In this document: piece after piece, positions 25,091 through 34,293 of the stretch
Position numbering within the stretch: the stretch's first letter is position 1
Layout: every line of letters starts with the position of its first letter
NCBI RefSeq assembly: GCF_027925385.1
Contig: NZ_AP027142.1
Coordinates: forward strand, 62,001 to 126,000
Direction of reading: 5' to 3'
Origin: Methylocystis iwaonis
GTDB lineage: Bacteria > Pseudomonadota > Alphaproteobacteria > Rhizobiales > Beijerinckiaceae
DNA: 64,000 nt
The notes under the pieces: model-generated
Database searches by the model: none
What the model was told of the DNA's origin: nothing
Seen by the model: the letters and a program-made list of their open reading frames with translations, nothing else
Made by a program: the position numbers and the translations under genes

Positions 25091-25630
25091 ATGAATATGC
25101 AATTTTTCACGCGGTTTTTCGCCGCCGCCGGCATTATGCTCGCTCTGCCCGCCCAGGCAGACGACACAAAAAGTCTCGTCGTCGCCTTGCGCGGCGCCGC
25201 AATAGGCCAGGTAAGGCCTGTGCCAAGGACGCCACAAGGCTCGACGCAAGCCAACTGCTTCGATCTTCAACTGGTCGACGTGCGGAAGGGCGAAATCATT
25301 GGAACCGCGACCGACTGCCTGTCGGATGTCACGCCGGAGGGCAATGGGACATCGCTGACCGCCACGACCATTTTCCATTTCCGCGAGGGTACTCTGGTGT
25401 CGCGCGGCCGCACGACGGTTCAACCTGTAAGCCCTACCGCCGCTCCGTCTCCCGCGACGCACATCACAGGTTCGATCCCCGTACCGGGAAGCAATGAAGT
25501 TCTTTCTGGCGACGGCAGGTTTCGTGGAAAGGCCGCGACAGTCCGTCTCTCCGGCGCGGTCGATTTGAGCCAGCTTGCAAGCGCGAACAAGATCGCGTTC
25601 GACTGTATTTTCGTTATTGACTTTCTGTAA
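25091..25630 (+). CDS. Exported protein, possible allene-oxide-cyclase-like barrel
   Basis: 179 residues with a signal peptide cleaved after LPAQA. The mature part is rich in short beta strands, with FHFREGTLVSRGRTTV followed by GDGRFRGKAATVRLSGAVD. That order recalls the allene oxide cyclase/dirigent barrel of small bacterial secreted proteins, but I am not certain of the family. Two cysteines (NCFDLQL, TDCLSD) and a third near the end could form disulfides. A GTAACC-N15-CGAA motif upstream suggests co-regulation with the bufferin genes. Confidence 0.75.
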   Translation: MNMQFFTRFFAAAGIMLALPAQADDTKSLVVALRGAAIGQVRPVPRTPQGSTQANCFDLQLVDVRKGEIIGTATDCLSDVTPEGNGTSLTATTIFHFREGTLVSRGRTTVQPVSPTAAPSPATHITGSIPVPGSNEVLSGDGRFRGKAATVRLSGAVDLSQLASANKIAFDCIFVIDFL

Positions 25631-25693
25631 TCCGTAGTACGAAGCGGCGGGCCGACCTGCGACGCTCGGTCCGCCGATTGCCTTTGCAATTGT

Positions 25694-26821
25694 TCAAGTC
25701 TCCAAAGACTGCTCGATCTTGATTGGCGCAATGCGAAACATTCTCGGCCGCTCGAAAAGCCAGCGCCAACCCAATCGCTCGGCGGCATGATAGATCGATA
25801 GCGCGCCCATTAGGCCCGAACAGGTGACGATCATCGAGACGAGGCCTACGTCGCTGATGACGCCGGTTTTCACCAGAACAGCGCGCGCCAGCGCCATCGG
25901 CAGGAAGAATGCGAGATAGATTGCAATAGAGCGCCGGCCGAAGTAGCGGAACACGCCGAAGACCTTCACCTCCGCCAGGAGCGCAGCGACTGAAATTACG
26001 GCGAGCGCGCCGAAGAGACCTAGAAGGAACGATACTAACGGGAATTGCGCATAGCCGACAGACACGAGGAGCCCGTTCAGGACGCCCCAAACCAGGAGGC
26101 CGAAGAATCCCTGCGCCGGGCGAGACCGAACCGCCGCCGCAAAAGCAAAGATTTCTGACGAGAAGATATATCCCGTGAGGAAAAAAACGTATCGCGCCGC
26201 AAATTCGTCGATGAGTAGCACACCAGTGTGGAAATGAGCGACCTCTAAGGCGCCGGCGAGGACGTAGAGCAAGAGCGGCGGCACGCCCTTCAGCAGCTTC
26301 GTGGTCACGAAAAAGACAGACAGGATATAGACGAACCAGAGCGTCCCGAAGGGCTCGACAAAAGCTGTCAGATAATCTCGAAGGGCCGTCCAGCCGTCTG
26401 AATGGGCGATGATGGCGGGGGCTTTGAAGGCGAATTGTATCGTCAGCCAAAGAACGTAGAAATAGGCAAAATGCAGGACTTTGCGGTCGAGATATAACCG
26501 CCAGTCCCGTTCGATCGTCTTGGCAAGGAACAAGCCCGAGATCAGAAAGAAATCAGGCATCCTGAACGGCTTTGCAAACTCGACGAACGGGTGAACGAAA
26601 CCCTCCGACGACAGCGCATTTTCAACTCCCAGCGTCGAATGCATCATAACGACGAGCACAATGCAAAAGCCTTTGGCGTAATCGACCCAATCCACCCGCG
26701 CGTCTTCCGCCAGTTTGGAACGTCTGAGGAAGATCGCCGCCCGAATGCTTTGATTGGGGCCGATTTCGAGCTCAGGCGCAATTGGCCCGTTATCTGCGAA
26801 ATTTCCCGCAACTGAGCTCAT
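25694..26821 (-). CDS. Acyltransferase family 3 membrane protein
   Basis: 375 residues with about ten membrane segments. The catalytic-type histidine lies in IVLVVMMHSTLG near the N-terminus, after WVDYAKGFC, and PDFFLISGLFLAKTIER follows: the acyltransferase-3/OafA arrangement. Such proteins O-acylate polysaccharides or lipids at the inner membrane. It stands alone, convergent with the barrel-like protein, and gives no operon hint to its substrate. Confidence 0.85.
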   Translation of the reverse strand: MSSVAGNFADNGPIAPELEIGPNQSIRAAIFLRRSKLAEDARVDWVDYAKGFCIVLVVMMHSTLGVENALSSEGFVHPFVEFAKPFRMPDFFLISGLFLAKTIERDWRLYLDRKVLHFAYFYVLWLTIQFAFKAPAIIAHSDGWTALRDYLTAFVEPFGTLWFVYILSVFFVTTKLLKGVPPLLLYVLAGALEVAHFHTGVLLIDEFAARYVFFLTGYIFSSEIFAFAAAVRSRPAQGFFGLLVWGVLNGLLVSVGYAQFPLVSFLLGLFGALAVISVAALLAEVKVFGVFRYFGRRSIAIYLAFFLPMALARAVLVKTGVISDVGLVSMIVTCSGLMGALSIYHAAERLGWRWLFERPRMFRIAPIKIEQSLET

Positions 26822-27244
26822 GCGGTCCTCCAGAATTGAGCTTGCGAATTACAGCGAATTTCAGAAGCCAATTCGCGTGGCGCCCACGCAGAGGTTACGA
26901 AGGCGCTCACGAATAAAGTGGAGGCTACCATTAATAGTAAATTCTCGATTCCATTCGAAGCACGGACAACCGCCGCTCCTTTGGCGTTGAGACGGCATCG
27001 GCAGATAGCAACGAACCCGCGGCGCTCGGACGCGCTACGCACCCGGTAACCTGTCGCGCATGGTGACGCTCAAGGGTTGACGATGGCCATTTCGAATGTC
27101 GCGAAAGTAGAGGCGGACGCCTTTCTAGCAAGGGGCCAGCAAGGGCGCGGAGGTAAGTCGCCGAATATCGGAGCGTACGATTGCGAAGAGAGGGGCGCCC
27201 GCGGGGCTCCCTTAAATTAAGAGCAGGATTTCGGAGGATGGGAG
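26822..27244. other. Intergenic stretch upstream of tRNA-Phe, no gene recognised
   Basis: About 420 bases downstream of the tRNA on its strand. Only short, domain-free frames are seen. I found no integrase and no repeat of the tRNA 3' end that would mark an integration site. Confidence 0.5.
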
Positions 27245-27320
27245 TGGTGCCCAGGGGCGGAATCGAACCACCGACACTGCGATTTTCAGTCGCATGCTCT
27301 ACCAACTGAGCTACCTGGGC
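27245..27320 (-). tRNA. tRNA-Phe (GAA)
   Basis: The minus strand gives a 76-nt cloverleaf: acceptor GCCCAGG/CCTGGGC, D-loop AGCTCAGTTGGTAGAGC, anticodon arm GCGACTGAAAATCGC with anticodon GAA, T-arm GGTTCGATTCC and an encoded CCA at 27245-27247. Confidence 0.97.
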
Positions 27321-27452
27321 GCGCGCGCAGCGCGTGGAGGGGCTTATAGAAAGGGCTTCGCCTCTTGTCCAGCGGGCGAGCGAAACTTTTCTCGCTTCTT
27401 GCCGGCCGGCCGAGCTTCGCCTAAACCCTCGGCGCAAACTCCGGGAGGCATT

Positions 27453-27806
27453 ATGAGTGATATCAGGCGAATTGGCGCGGGCCCGCGCATGAGCAAGGCG
27501 GTCGTGCGCGGCAACGCCGTCTATACGGCGGGCCAGGTGGCCGAAAAGACCAAGGGCGGCTCCGTCGCCGACCAGACGCGGGAAATTCTCGGCCTGATCG
27601 ACGAGCTGCTCGCCGAGGCCGGCAGCGAGAAGGCGAAGATCCTCTCCGTCACCATCTATCTTTCCGACATTTCGACCTTTCCCGAGATGAACAGCGTCTG
27701 GGACGTCTGGGTCGACAAGCAGAACCCGCCCGCCCGCGCGACGGTCGAGGCGAAGCTCGTGGCGCCGGAATATAAGGTCGAGATCGCCGTTATCGCGGCG
27801 AAGTAG
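27453..27806 (+). CDS. ridA: RidA-family enamine/imine deaminase
   Basis: 117 residues covering the whole YjgF/RidA chorismate-mutase-like fold: GNAVYTAGQVAEKT, TREILGLIDELLAEAGS, SVTIYLSDISTF and the C-terminal PARATVEAKLVAPEYKVEI, which contains the catalytic arginine. It removes reactive 2-aminoacrylate-type intermediates. The ATG at 27453 has GGGAGG upstream. Its 3' end overlaps that of the convergent MoeB-like gene by 17 bases. Confidence 0.93.
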   Translation: MSDIRRIGAGPRMSKAVVRGNAVYTAGQVAEKTKGGSVADQTREILGLIDELLAEAGSEKAKILSVTIYLSDISTFPEMNSVWDVWVDKQNPPARATVEAKLVAPEYKVEIAVIAAK

Positions 27807-28572
27807 TCCCCGACAGCAGATTCTCGGGGTCCCAGGCGTAGCGCAAAGTCTCGAAGCGCATCGCGAGCGTGTCGATCAGGAGCAGGCGGCCGACGAGCCC
27901 CTCTCCGAAACCGACAATCTCGCGAATCACTTCGAGCGCCATCATGGAGCCGGCGACGCCCGTCAAAGCGCCGAGAATGCCGGCCTCCTCGCAGCTCGGC
28001 ACGGTTCCGGGCGGCGGCGGCTCCGGGAAGAGGCAGCGATAGGTGGGGTTGGGGGCGCCGTCCGCCCCCGCCTCGAAGGGGCGCAGCGTCGTGAGCGAGG
28101 CGTCGAACCCGCCGACCGCGGCCGTGACCAGCGGCTTTTTCTCGTAAAAGCACGCGTCCGACACCAGATAGCGGGTGGCGAAATTGTCCGAGCCGTCCGC
28201 CACGACGTCGTAGCGCGCGATCAGGGCCCGCGCATTGTCTTCGGTGAGCCGCATCGCATGCTGCTCCACCCGGACATGCGGATTGAGGCGGGCGATGGCT
28301 TCCCGGGCGCTTTCGACCTTCAGGCGACCGACGCCGTAAGTCTCGTGGATGATCTGACGCTGCAGATTGGAGAGGGATACGGCGTCATTATCCACGATGC
28401 CGATCGTGCCCACGCCGGCGGCGGCGAGATATTGCAGCAAGGGCGCGCCGAGCCCACCCGCGCCGACGACCAGCACCCGCGCCGCCTTGAGCTTCTGCTG
28501 GCCCGGCCCGCCGATTTCGCGCAAAACAAGATGGCGGGCGTAGCGTTCGATCTCCTCCGGCGAGAGGCTCAT
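27790..28572 (-). CDS. moeB: MoeB/ThiF/HesA-type sulfur-carrier adenylyltransferase
   Basis: 260 residues of the E1-like family. The nucleotide loop is VVGAGGLGAPLL, then NLQRQIIH and ADGSDNFATRY, with a catalytic-type cysteine in PTYRCLFPEP. There is no C-terminal rhodanese domain. It adenylates the C-terminal glycine of a MoaD- or ThiS-like carrier for molybdopterin or thiamin synthesis. I chose the ATG at 28572 (AGGAAG upstream); longer starts add residues without family support. Confidence 0.9.
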   Translation of the reverse strand: MSLSPEEIERYARHLVLREIGGPGQQKLKAARVLVVGAGGLGAPLLQYLAAAGVGTIGIVDNDAVSLSNLQRQIIHETYGVGRLKVESAREAIARLNPHVRVEQHAMRLTEDNARALIARYDVVADGSDNFATRYLVSDACFYEKKPLVTAAVGGFDASLTTLRPFEAGADGAPNPTYRCLFPEPPPPGTVPSCEEAGILGALTGVAGSMMALEVIREIVGFGEGLVGRLLLIDTLAMRFETLRYAWDPENLLSGTTSPR

Positions 28573-28665
28573 TCTGTCTTCCTGTAACGGCGCTTGCATA
28601 ACGCGCCAGCTCGGCGATGCTGCGTTCCGTCGCCGATTCGCTCGGCACAGCAGGCGGTCCTTTTC

Positions 28666-29052
28666 ATGACCATAACCTCTTCGTCGCCCGCCCTCCAACA
28701 GGCGGATTACGAGGCGCTGGAATCGGCGCTCATGGCGACGGCGCGCGGCCGCTTATTCCTCGCTGAATATGCGCGGCGCGCGCGCGGGTCGGACAACGCC
28801 CGTCTGCTGGCGGCGATCGACCGGCTGGGGGCGCGGCTCGACGCGCAAGCCGGCGCGATTGCGGGTTTGGCCGGGGAGGCCGTTGAGGGCGACGGCCCTG
28901 ATGGGGAAACTACGGCGCACGCAGAACAATGCGCGCCCGTTATCGCCGCTCCTCGACCCGAACAGACGTCCCCCGCCGACGACCCGCGCCTCGGGGCGCT
29001 ATCACGGCTGGACGGTCTGCCCCTTGTCGACCGCCTCGCGCTGTTCTCCTGA
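28666..29052 (+). CDS. Conserved hypothetical protein with a rhizobial-type N-terminal motif
   Basis: 128 residues. The N-terminus (DYEALESALMATARGRLFLAE) followed by DNARLLAAIDRLGARLD matches a helical domain frequent in Hyphomicrobiales hypothetical proteins of the form YxxxExAxxxTxRGRxFLAEYARR. The C-terminal half is acidic and low in complexity, ending in PLVDRLALFS. Its last 51 bases overlap the 3' end of the convergent glycosyltransferase. Function unknown. Confidence 0.7.
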   Translation: MTITSSSPALQQADYEALESALMATARGRLFLAEYARRARGSDNARLLAAIDRLGARLDAQAGAIAGLAGEAVEGDGPDGETTAHAEQCAPVIAAPRPEQTSPADDPRLGALSRLDGLPLVDRLALFS

Positions 29053-30090
29053 CTTCTTCAGGGCCGCGAGACCGACCGCGCCGAGCGACGCCGCGCCGCG
29101 CGCATAGGCAATATTGTCCAGAAACTCGCGGGCGCAATTTTCCCAGGTAAAGGAACACGCATAGGCGTGGGCCGCCTCACGCGGGATGTCGAGCGCGGCC
29201 AGCGCCGCCGCGCGCAGATCCTCGTCCAATACGCCGACATTGCTGCCGCCCACCACATCGAGCGGCCCCATCACCGGATAGGCCGCCACCGGCAGGCCGC
29301 AGGCGAGCGCCTCCAGCAGCACAATGCCGAACGTGTCGGTGCGGCTGGGGAAGACAAAGACGTCGGAAGACGCGTAAAGCGCGGCCAGCTCGGAAGGCGT
29401 CTTGAAGCCGAGGAAACGCGCGTCAGGGAATCGGGCCTCCAGCGCCGCGCGGTCGGGGCCGTCGCCGGCGATGAGCTTCGTTCCCGGCAGATCGAGCGCG
29501 AGGAAGGCCTCGACGTTCTTCTCCACGGCCAAGCGCCCGGCATAGAGGAAAATCGGCCGGGGGAAATCGAGCGGGATTTTCGCTGTCGGCGTGAAGATCG
29601 AATGGTCGACGCCGCGCGACCAGCGCAGCAGGCGGCGAAACCCGCGCGCGTCGAGTTCGCGCGCCAGGCTCGGCGTCGCGACCATCACGCCGGCGCCGGC
29701 GTTATGGAAGCGGCGTAGCGCGGCATAGGCTAGGCCCACCGGCAGGCCGGTGCGCGCATGGATATATTCGGGGAAGCGCGTGTGGAAGCTCGTCGTGAAG
29801 ACGCGCTTGTCCCGCAGGCACACGGCCCGCGCCGCAAGGCCGATGGGGCCTTCGGTCGCGATATGGATATGGTCGTAGCCCTCGGCCAACCGGCGGCGCA
29901 CGGCGCGGGGCGTCGCCAGTGCGAGCGATATCTCGCGATAGGTCGGCATGGGAAAGGAATTGAAGTCGCGGGGCGTGAGAAAATCGATCTCGGCGCCGAG
30001 AGGCGGCGCCGCCTGCGCGATTGATTCCAGAGACCGCACGACGCCGTTGACTTGCGGGCGCCACGCATCCGTCGCAACAAGTATCCGCAT
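29002..30090 (-). CDS. GT4-family glycosyltransferase
   Basis: 362 residues with a GT-B fold. The N-terminal domain starts RILVATDAWRPQVNGVVRSL and contains HTRFPEYIHARTGLP; the C-terminal domain has FLYAGRLAVEKNVEAF, LIAGDGPD and the donor-binding SRTDTFGIVLLEALACGLPV. This arrangement is like the alphaproteobacterial transferases that act on diacylglycerol or related lipids. It follows the metallophosphatase gene by one base; the pair is conserved in related genomes and probably works in envelope lipid metabolism. Confidence 0.9.
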   Translation of the reverse strand: MRILVATDAWRPQVNGVVRSLESIAQAAPPLGAEIDFLTPRDFNSFPMPTYREISLALATPRAVRRRLAEGYDHIHIATEGPIGLAARAVCLRDKRVFTTSFHTRFPEYIHARTGLPVGLAYAALRRFHNAGAGVMVATPSLARELDARGFRRLLRWSRGVDHSIFTPTAKIPLDFPRPIFLYAGRLAVEKNVEAFLALDLPGTKLIAGDGPDRAALEARFPDARFLGFKTPSELAALYASSDVFVFPSRTDTFGIVLLEALACGLPVAAYPVMGPLDVVGGSNVGVLDEDLRAAALAALDIPREAAHAYACSFTWENCAREFLDNIAYARGAASLGAVGLAALKKSGEQREAVDKGQTVQP

Positions 30091-30091
30091 C

Positions 30092-30952
30092 TTACGCAGC
30101 CGCCGCCTTCGGCGCAGGCAGCGCCTTCACAGGCTGATTGGCCGACGCGACCGCGCGCTCAGCCGCCGTCGTGCGCCAGCGCAGGATTTCGAAACTACCG
30201 TCCTCATGCTCGGCGATGGCCGTGCAGCTCTCGACGAAATCGCCGGTGTTCACATAAAGCATGCCGTTGATCGTCTTGATCGTCGCATGATGGATATGGC
30301 CGCAAACGACGCCATCGACGCCGCGGCGCTCGGCCTCGGCGGCGAGGGTCTCCTCGAAATCGCCGATGAAATTGACCGCTTCTTTGACCTTCAGCTTCGC
30401 CCAGGCGGAGAAGGACCAATAGCCGACGCCGAACAAGCGGCGCGCGCGGTTGAGGACCGTATTGGCCGCGATGGCGGCGTCATAGGCCCAGTCTCCGAGC
30501 AAAGCGAGCCAGCGGGCGTTGCGCACGACGATATCGAATTCGTCGCCATGGATGACGAGCATTTTCTTGCCCGTCGCGGTCTCGTGTATCGCATGATGCA
30601 TGACCTCGACGCCGCCGAAGGTCAGGCCGGTATAGTCGCGCGCGAATTCATCGTGATTGCCGGGGACGTAAATGACACGCGCGCCCTTGCGCACCCTGCG
30701 CAGCAGCTTCTGCACCACATCATTGTGCGCCTGCGGCCAATGCCAGCCTTTGCGCAGCTTCCAGCCGTCCACAATGTCGCCGACGAGATAGATCGTCTCG
30801 GCGTCATTGTGCTTGAGGAAATCCAGCAGCAGATGCGCCTGTGAGGCCTTGGCGCCGAGATGCAGGTCGGAAAGGAAGAGGGTGCGGTAGCGCTTGGGCT
30901 CGGGCTCGACCGCCAGATTGGCGCGGAAGTTCGCAAGATTCTGTTCGGGCAT
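30092..30952 (-). CDS. Metallophosphatase, UDP-2,3-diacylglucosamine diphosphatase-like
   Basis: 286 residues of the calcineurin-like phosphoesterases with all metal motifs: LFLSDLHLGAK, LVGDIVDGW, VPGNHDEFAR, VIHGDEFD and VCGHIHHATI. It is longer than E. coli LpxH and resembles the alphaproteobacterial group annotated as UDP-2,3-diacylglucosamine diphosphatase. Substrate is inferred. It is immediately upstream of, and co-transcribed with, the GT4 transferase. Confidence 0.85.
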   Translation of the reverse strand: MPEQNLANFRANLAVEPEPKRYRTLFLSDLHLGAKASQAHLLLDFLKHNDAETIYLVGDIVDGWKLRKGWHWPQAHNDVVQKLLRRVRKGARVIYVPGNHDEFARDYTGLTFGGVEVMHHAIHETATGKKMLVIHGDEFDIVVRNARWLALLGDWAYDAAIAANTVLNRARRLFGVGYWSFSAWAKLKVKEAVNFIGDFEETLAAEAERRGVDGVVCGHIHHATIKTINGMLYVNTGDFVESCTAIAEHEDGSFEILRWRTTAAERAVASANQPVKALPAPKAAAA

Positions 30953-31040
30953 GAGCGTGTTCGCCTCCCCGCCATCGGATTAGTCTTGCGTCATTCAACA
31001 GATTCAGGTCACAACGAGATGACAGAGGGGTGGGCGTCCC

Positions 31041-31118
31041 CGTCATTGCGAACGCAGCGAAGAAATCCAGGAGCCGCGGTGGCCGCCCTGGATTGCTTCG
31101 CTGCGTTCGCAATGACGG
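31041..31118. repeat. Dispersed palindromic repeat (CGTCATTGCG type)
   Basis: It begins CGTCATTGCGAACGCAGCG and ends with the inverted CGCTGCGTTCGCAATGACGG, with AATCCAGG/CCCTGGATT inner arms. Other copies are at 39647, 41731, 43182 and 53408. Confidence 0.85.
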
Positions 31119-31128
31119 CGGGATCAGC

Positions 31129-32433
31129 TCAAATCCCCGCCTCGGCCTCCTGCGGCGTCACCCGCAGCGCGGTCACGCGATTTCGGATCCGGCGCATCAC
31201 CTCGAAGCGGAAGCCGTGAAAGGTGAAGACCTGGCCGGCCTCGGGGATCGCGCCCGCCTCGTGGATCACGAGGCCGGCGATGGTCGTCGCCTCCTCGTCC
31301 GGCAGGCTCCAGGCCATGACGCGGTTGAGATCGCGCACCGGCACTGCGCCATCGACCAGAACCGAACCGTCCGGTTGCGGTCGAACGCCCTGCACGGCGA
31401 GATCGTGCTCGTCACGGATGTCGCCGACGATCTCCTCCAGAATGTCTTCGAGCGTGACGAGGCCCATCACCTCGCCATATTCATCGACGACCAGCGCGAA
31501 ATGCGTCTTGCGCTTGAGGAAGGCCTCGAGCTGATCTTCGAGCGTCGTCGCCTCCGGCACGAACCAGGGGGCGAACATCACCTCGTCGACGTCGATCTTC
31601 GCGGCGTCGCCGCCAGCGGCGTCCAGCGCCCGCAGCAGATCCTTCGAATGCAGCACGCCGACGAAATTATCCGGCCGCTCCCGCCACAGCGGCAGGCGCG
31701 TAAACGGCGACGACAGCACCTCGCGCACGATCTGGACAGGAGGAAGGTCGGCGTCGATCGTGCGCATTTTGGTGCGGTGGATCATCACATCCGCGACATG
31801 CAGCACCTGCAAATCGAGCACGCCGCCGAACATATCGCGCGCCGAGCGCTCGACCTCGCCCTCTTCATGCAGAATATCGACCGCGCCCTTGAGCTCCTCA
31901 TAGGGCGAGATCACCGTTCGGCCGTGGCCGATCTCCACGCCCACGAGACCCAGCACGGACCGCACGATCCATTCCACCGCCGCGAGCAACGGCCCGAAGA
32001 TGGAAACAAAAGGCGTGATGAAGCGCGCGACGCGCAGCGACATGGCGTCGGGGTGATTGATCGCGAGGGTTTTCGGGAGAACCTCGGCAAAGACCAGAAG
32101 CAAAACCGTCATGAGGATCGTCGCATAGACCGCGCCGTTCTCTCCAGCGACCGCCGTCAGCACGCTCGTGGTGAAGGCCGAGCCGCCAATATTCACCAGA
32201 GTGCTGCCGAGCAGCAGCGCCGCGATCATGCGGTTGCGCTGGCGCAGCAGGCGGTTGACGGTTCCGGCGCGCTTGTCGCCCTCTTTTTCGAGCGTATGCA
32301 TGCGGGCGTGCGAGGCCGCCGTCAGCGCCGTCTCGGAGCCGGAGAAGAAAGCCGACAGCAGAACGCAGGCGATGACGACGAGCACGTCCGTCCACGCGAA
32401 AGACCCGCCGCCCCCGGTGTCGAGCCCATGCAT
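31129..32433 (-). CDS. HlyC/CorC family protein (DUF21-CBS-CorC)
   Basis: 434 residues. An N-terminal DUF21 domain has four membrane segments (VLLSAFFSGSETALTAAS and VFAEVLPKTLAINHP), then two CBS motifs (VADVMIHRTKM; HFALVVDEYGEVMGLVTLEDILEEI) and a C-terminal CorC/HlyC domain (PDEEATTIAGLVIHEAGAIP). Family members are tied to magnesium/cobalt homeostasis. It lies 5 bases after aroKB, probably in one operon. Confidence 0.93.
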   Translation of the reverse strand: MHGLDTGGGGSFAWTDVLVVIACVLLSAFFSGSETALTAASHARMHTLEKEGDKRAGTVNRLLRQRNRMIAALLLGSTLVNIGGSAFTTSVLTAVAGENGAVYATILMTVLLLVFAEVLPKTLAINHPDAMSLRVARFITPFVSIFGPLLAAVEWIVRSVLGLVGVEIGHGRTVISPYEELKGAVDILHEEGEVERSARDMFGGVLDLQVLHVADVMIHRTKMRTIDADLPPVQIVREVLSSPFTRLPLWRERPDNFVGVLHSKDLLRALDAAGGDAAKIDVDEVMFAPWFVPEATTLEDQLEAFLKRKTHFALVVDEYGEVMGLVTLEDILEEIVGDIRDEHDLAVQGVRPQPDGSVLVDGAVPVRDLNRVMAWSLPDEEATTIAGLVIHEAGAIPEAGQVFTFHGFRFEVMRRIRNRVTALRVTPQEAEAGI

Positions 32434-32438
32434 GACCG

Positions 32439-34247
32439 TTACCGCGCCAGTTCGTCGTTGAGGAAGCCAAGAACCTCGGTCGGCTCGACCGACTTCGCGA
32501 TGAAAGCTTCGCCGATCGCGCGCAGGAGGATGAAGGTCAGCGCGCCGGCTTCGACCTTTTTATCCTGATACATGGCGCTGACGATGGCGTGAACGTCGGC
32601 GTTCCAGCCGGGGATCTGCCGAATTTCTGTCGGCAGTCCGACGCTCGCGAGGTGCCGCGCAATGCGGTCGGCGTCTTCCCGCGAGCAGAGGCCGAGGCGC
32701 GCGGAAAAGCGCGCGGCGCAGGCCATGCCGATGGCGACGCCCTCGCCATGGACGAGCCGCTCGCTGTCGTAGCCCGTGAGCAGCTCGAAGGCGTGACCGA
32801 AAGTGTGGCCGAGATTGAGCAAAGCGCGGTCGCCTTGCTCTGTTTCGTCCCGCGCGACGATCATCGCCTTGGTCTCGCAGCTCACCGCCACGGCGCAAAT
32901 CTGCTCGACGCGGCTGTGGAACACCGCCTCGACGTCGGCCTCCAGCCATTCGAAGAAGCGCTTGTCGCCGATGAGGCCATATTTCACCACCTCAGCGTAG
33001 CCGGCGCGGAACTCGCGCAGGGAGAGGGTGCGCAGAACGTCGACGTCGGCCAGCACCAGCAAGGGCTGGTGGAAGGCGCCGAGGAGATTCTTGCCGAAGG
33101 AGGAGTTGATCCCGGTCTTGCCGCCAACCGAGGAATCGACCTGCGAGAGGAGCGTCGTCGGGATTTGCACAAAGCGCGAGCCGCGCCGCACGCTCGCGGC
33201 GACATAGCCCGCAAGATCGCCGACGACGCCGCCGCCGAAGGCGACGATCAGGTCGCGGCGCTCGATCTTGGCTTCTAACACCTCGTCGCAGACGCGCCCG
33301 AAGGTCGCGAGCGATTTGGAGCCTTCGCCGGGCTTCACGACGATCGTCGTATAGCGGATGCCCGCCTTTTTCAGGCTTTCTTCGAGCGTGGCCAGATGCA
33401 GCCGGGCGACATTCTCGTCGGTGACGATGGCGCAGGCCGCCCCGGGCGCGACGCGCTTGATATGCTCGCCCGCCTCTTCGAGGAGGTTGGAGCCGATGAG
33501 AATGTCGTAGGAACGCCCGCCCAGCGCGACATGCACGGTCTCTCGATGCGCTGCGCCCTGCTCGGTCTGCGGACGGTCCAAATGCAGATGGGTCATGGCC
33601 TTGGTAAAATCCTTCTTCTGCGCGGCGCGGGCGGCGGCGACGCGCGGCAGGCTGGCGAAAAGGGCGTCGAGCGTCTCCTCCACCATAACGTCCTGCGGCT
33701 CGTCGCGCGATTGAACGCGGATGTCGGCGAGCTCATAGACCGGCCGGCGTTTTTCGAGGAGCTGGCGCAGCGTTTCTTCGGGGTCGTCGGTGTGGAGCAG
33801 CGGGCGGTCGTTCTTGCGGCGCACGCGCTTCATCAGCGTCTTCAGATCGGCGTCGAGCCAGACGGAGATCGCCCGTTCGCCGATGCGCTCGCGCGTGCGC
33901 GGGTCCATGAAAGCGCCGCCCCCGGTGGCCAGCACCATCGGCCCCGCATTGAGGAGCCGCATGATCACCCGGCGCTCGCCGTCGCGAAAGTAGCGCTCGC
34001 CATATTTGGCGAAGATTTCGGGGATCGTCATGCCGGCGGCCGCCGTGACGATCTCGGCGTCGGCGTCCACGAAGGGCAATCCCAGCCGCGCCGCGAGGCG
34101 CTGGCCGATCGCGCTCTTGCCCGAGCCCATCATGCCGACGAAGACGAGGGCCCGGCCGGCAAGCCCGGCCCGGATGGCGGCAATGCGCTCGTCTCCGGCG
34201 CAGGGCGTGGGCGCCGGCGCCGCGCCGAAGGTTTCCGTTCGTGTCAT
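32439..34247 (-). CDS. aroKB: Bifunctional shikimate kinase / 3-dehydroquinate synthase (fused AroK-AroB)
   Basis: 602 residues in one frame. Residues about 25-200 are shikimate kinase: P-loop FVGMMGSGKSAIG, DADAEI, ERYFRDGERR, LATGGGAF and the lid KNDRPLL. After a linker the AroB part (about 225-602) starts VHVALGGRSYDILIG and has VTDENVARLH, FGGGVVGDLAGYVAAS, SQVDSSVGGKTGIN, LNLGHTFGHAFE and LVHGEGVAIG. Together they catalyse two shikimate-pathway steps. No stop or start codon separates the halves. The ATG at 34247 is used; earlier codons lack similarity. Confidence 0.93.
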   Translation of the reverse strand: MTRTETFGAAPAPTPCAGDERIAAIRAGLAGRALVFVGMMGSGKSAIGQRLAARLGLPFVDADAEIVTAAAGMTIPEIFAKYGERYFRDGERRVIMRLLNAGPMVLATGGGAFMDPRTRERIGERAISVWLDADLKTLMKRVRRKNDRPLLHTDDPEETLRQLLEKRRPVYELADIRVQSRDEPQDVMVEETLDALFASLPRVAAARAAQKKDFTKAMTHLHLDRPQTEQGAAHRETVHVALGGRSYDILIGSNLLEEAGEHIKRVAPGAACAIVTDENVARLHLATLEESLKKAGIRYTTIVVKPGEGSKSLATFGRVCDEVLEAKIERRDLIVAFGGGVVGDLAGYVAASVRRGSRFVQIPTTLLSQVDSSVGGKTGINSSFGKNLLGAFHQPLLVLADVDVLRTLSLREFRAGYAEVVKYGLIGDKRFFEWLEADVEAVFHSRVEQICAVAVSCETKAMIVARDETEQGDRALLNLGHTFGHAFELLTGYDSERLVHGEGVAIGMACAARFSARLGLCSREDADRIARHLASVGLPTEIRQIPGWNADVHAIVSAMYQDKKVEAGALTFILLRAIGEAFIAKSVEPTEVLGFLNDELAR

Positions 34248-34293
34248 GGCCGGCAATCTATACCGAGCAAAGTGGAAATTCAGCCGGGGAATT

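Noticed and set aside
26822..27320. Genomic-island attachment site at tRNA-Phe
   Set aside because: No integrase and no repeat of the tRNA 3' end were found near it.
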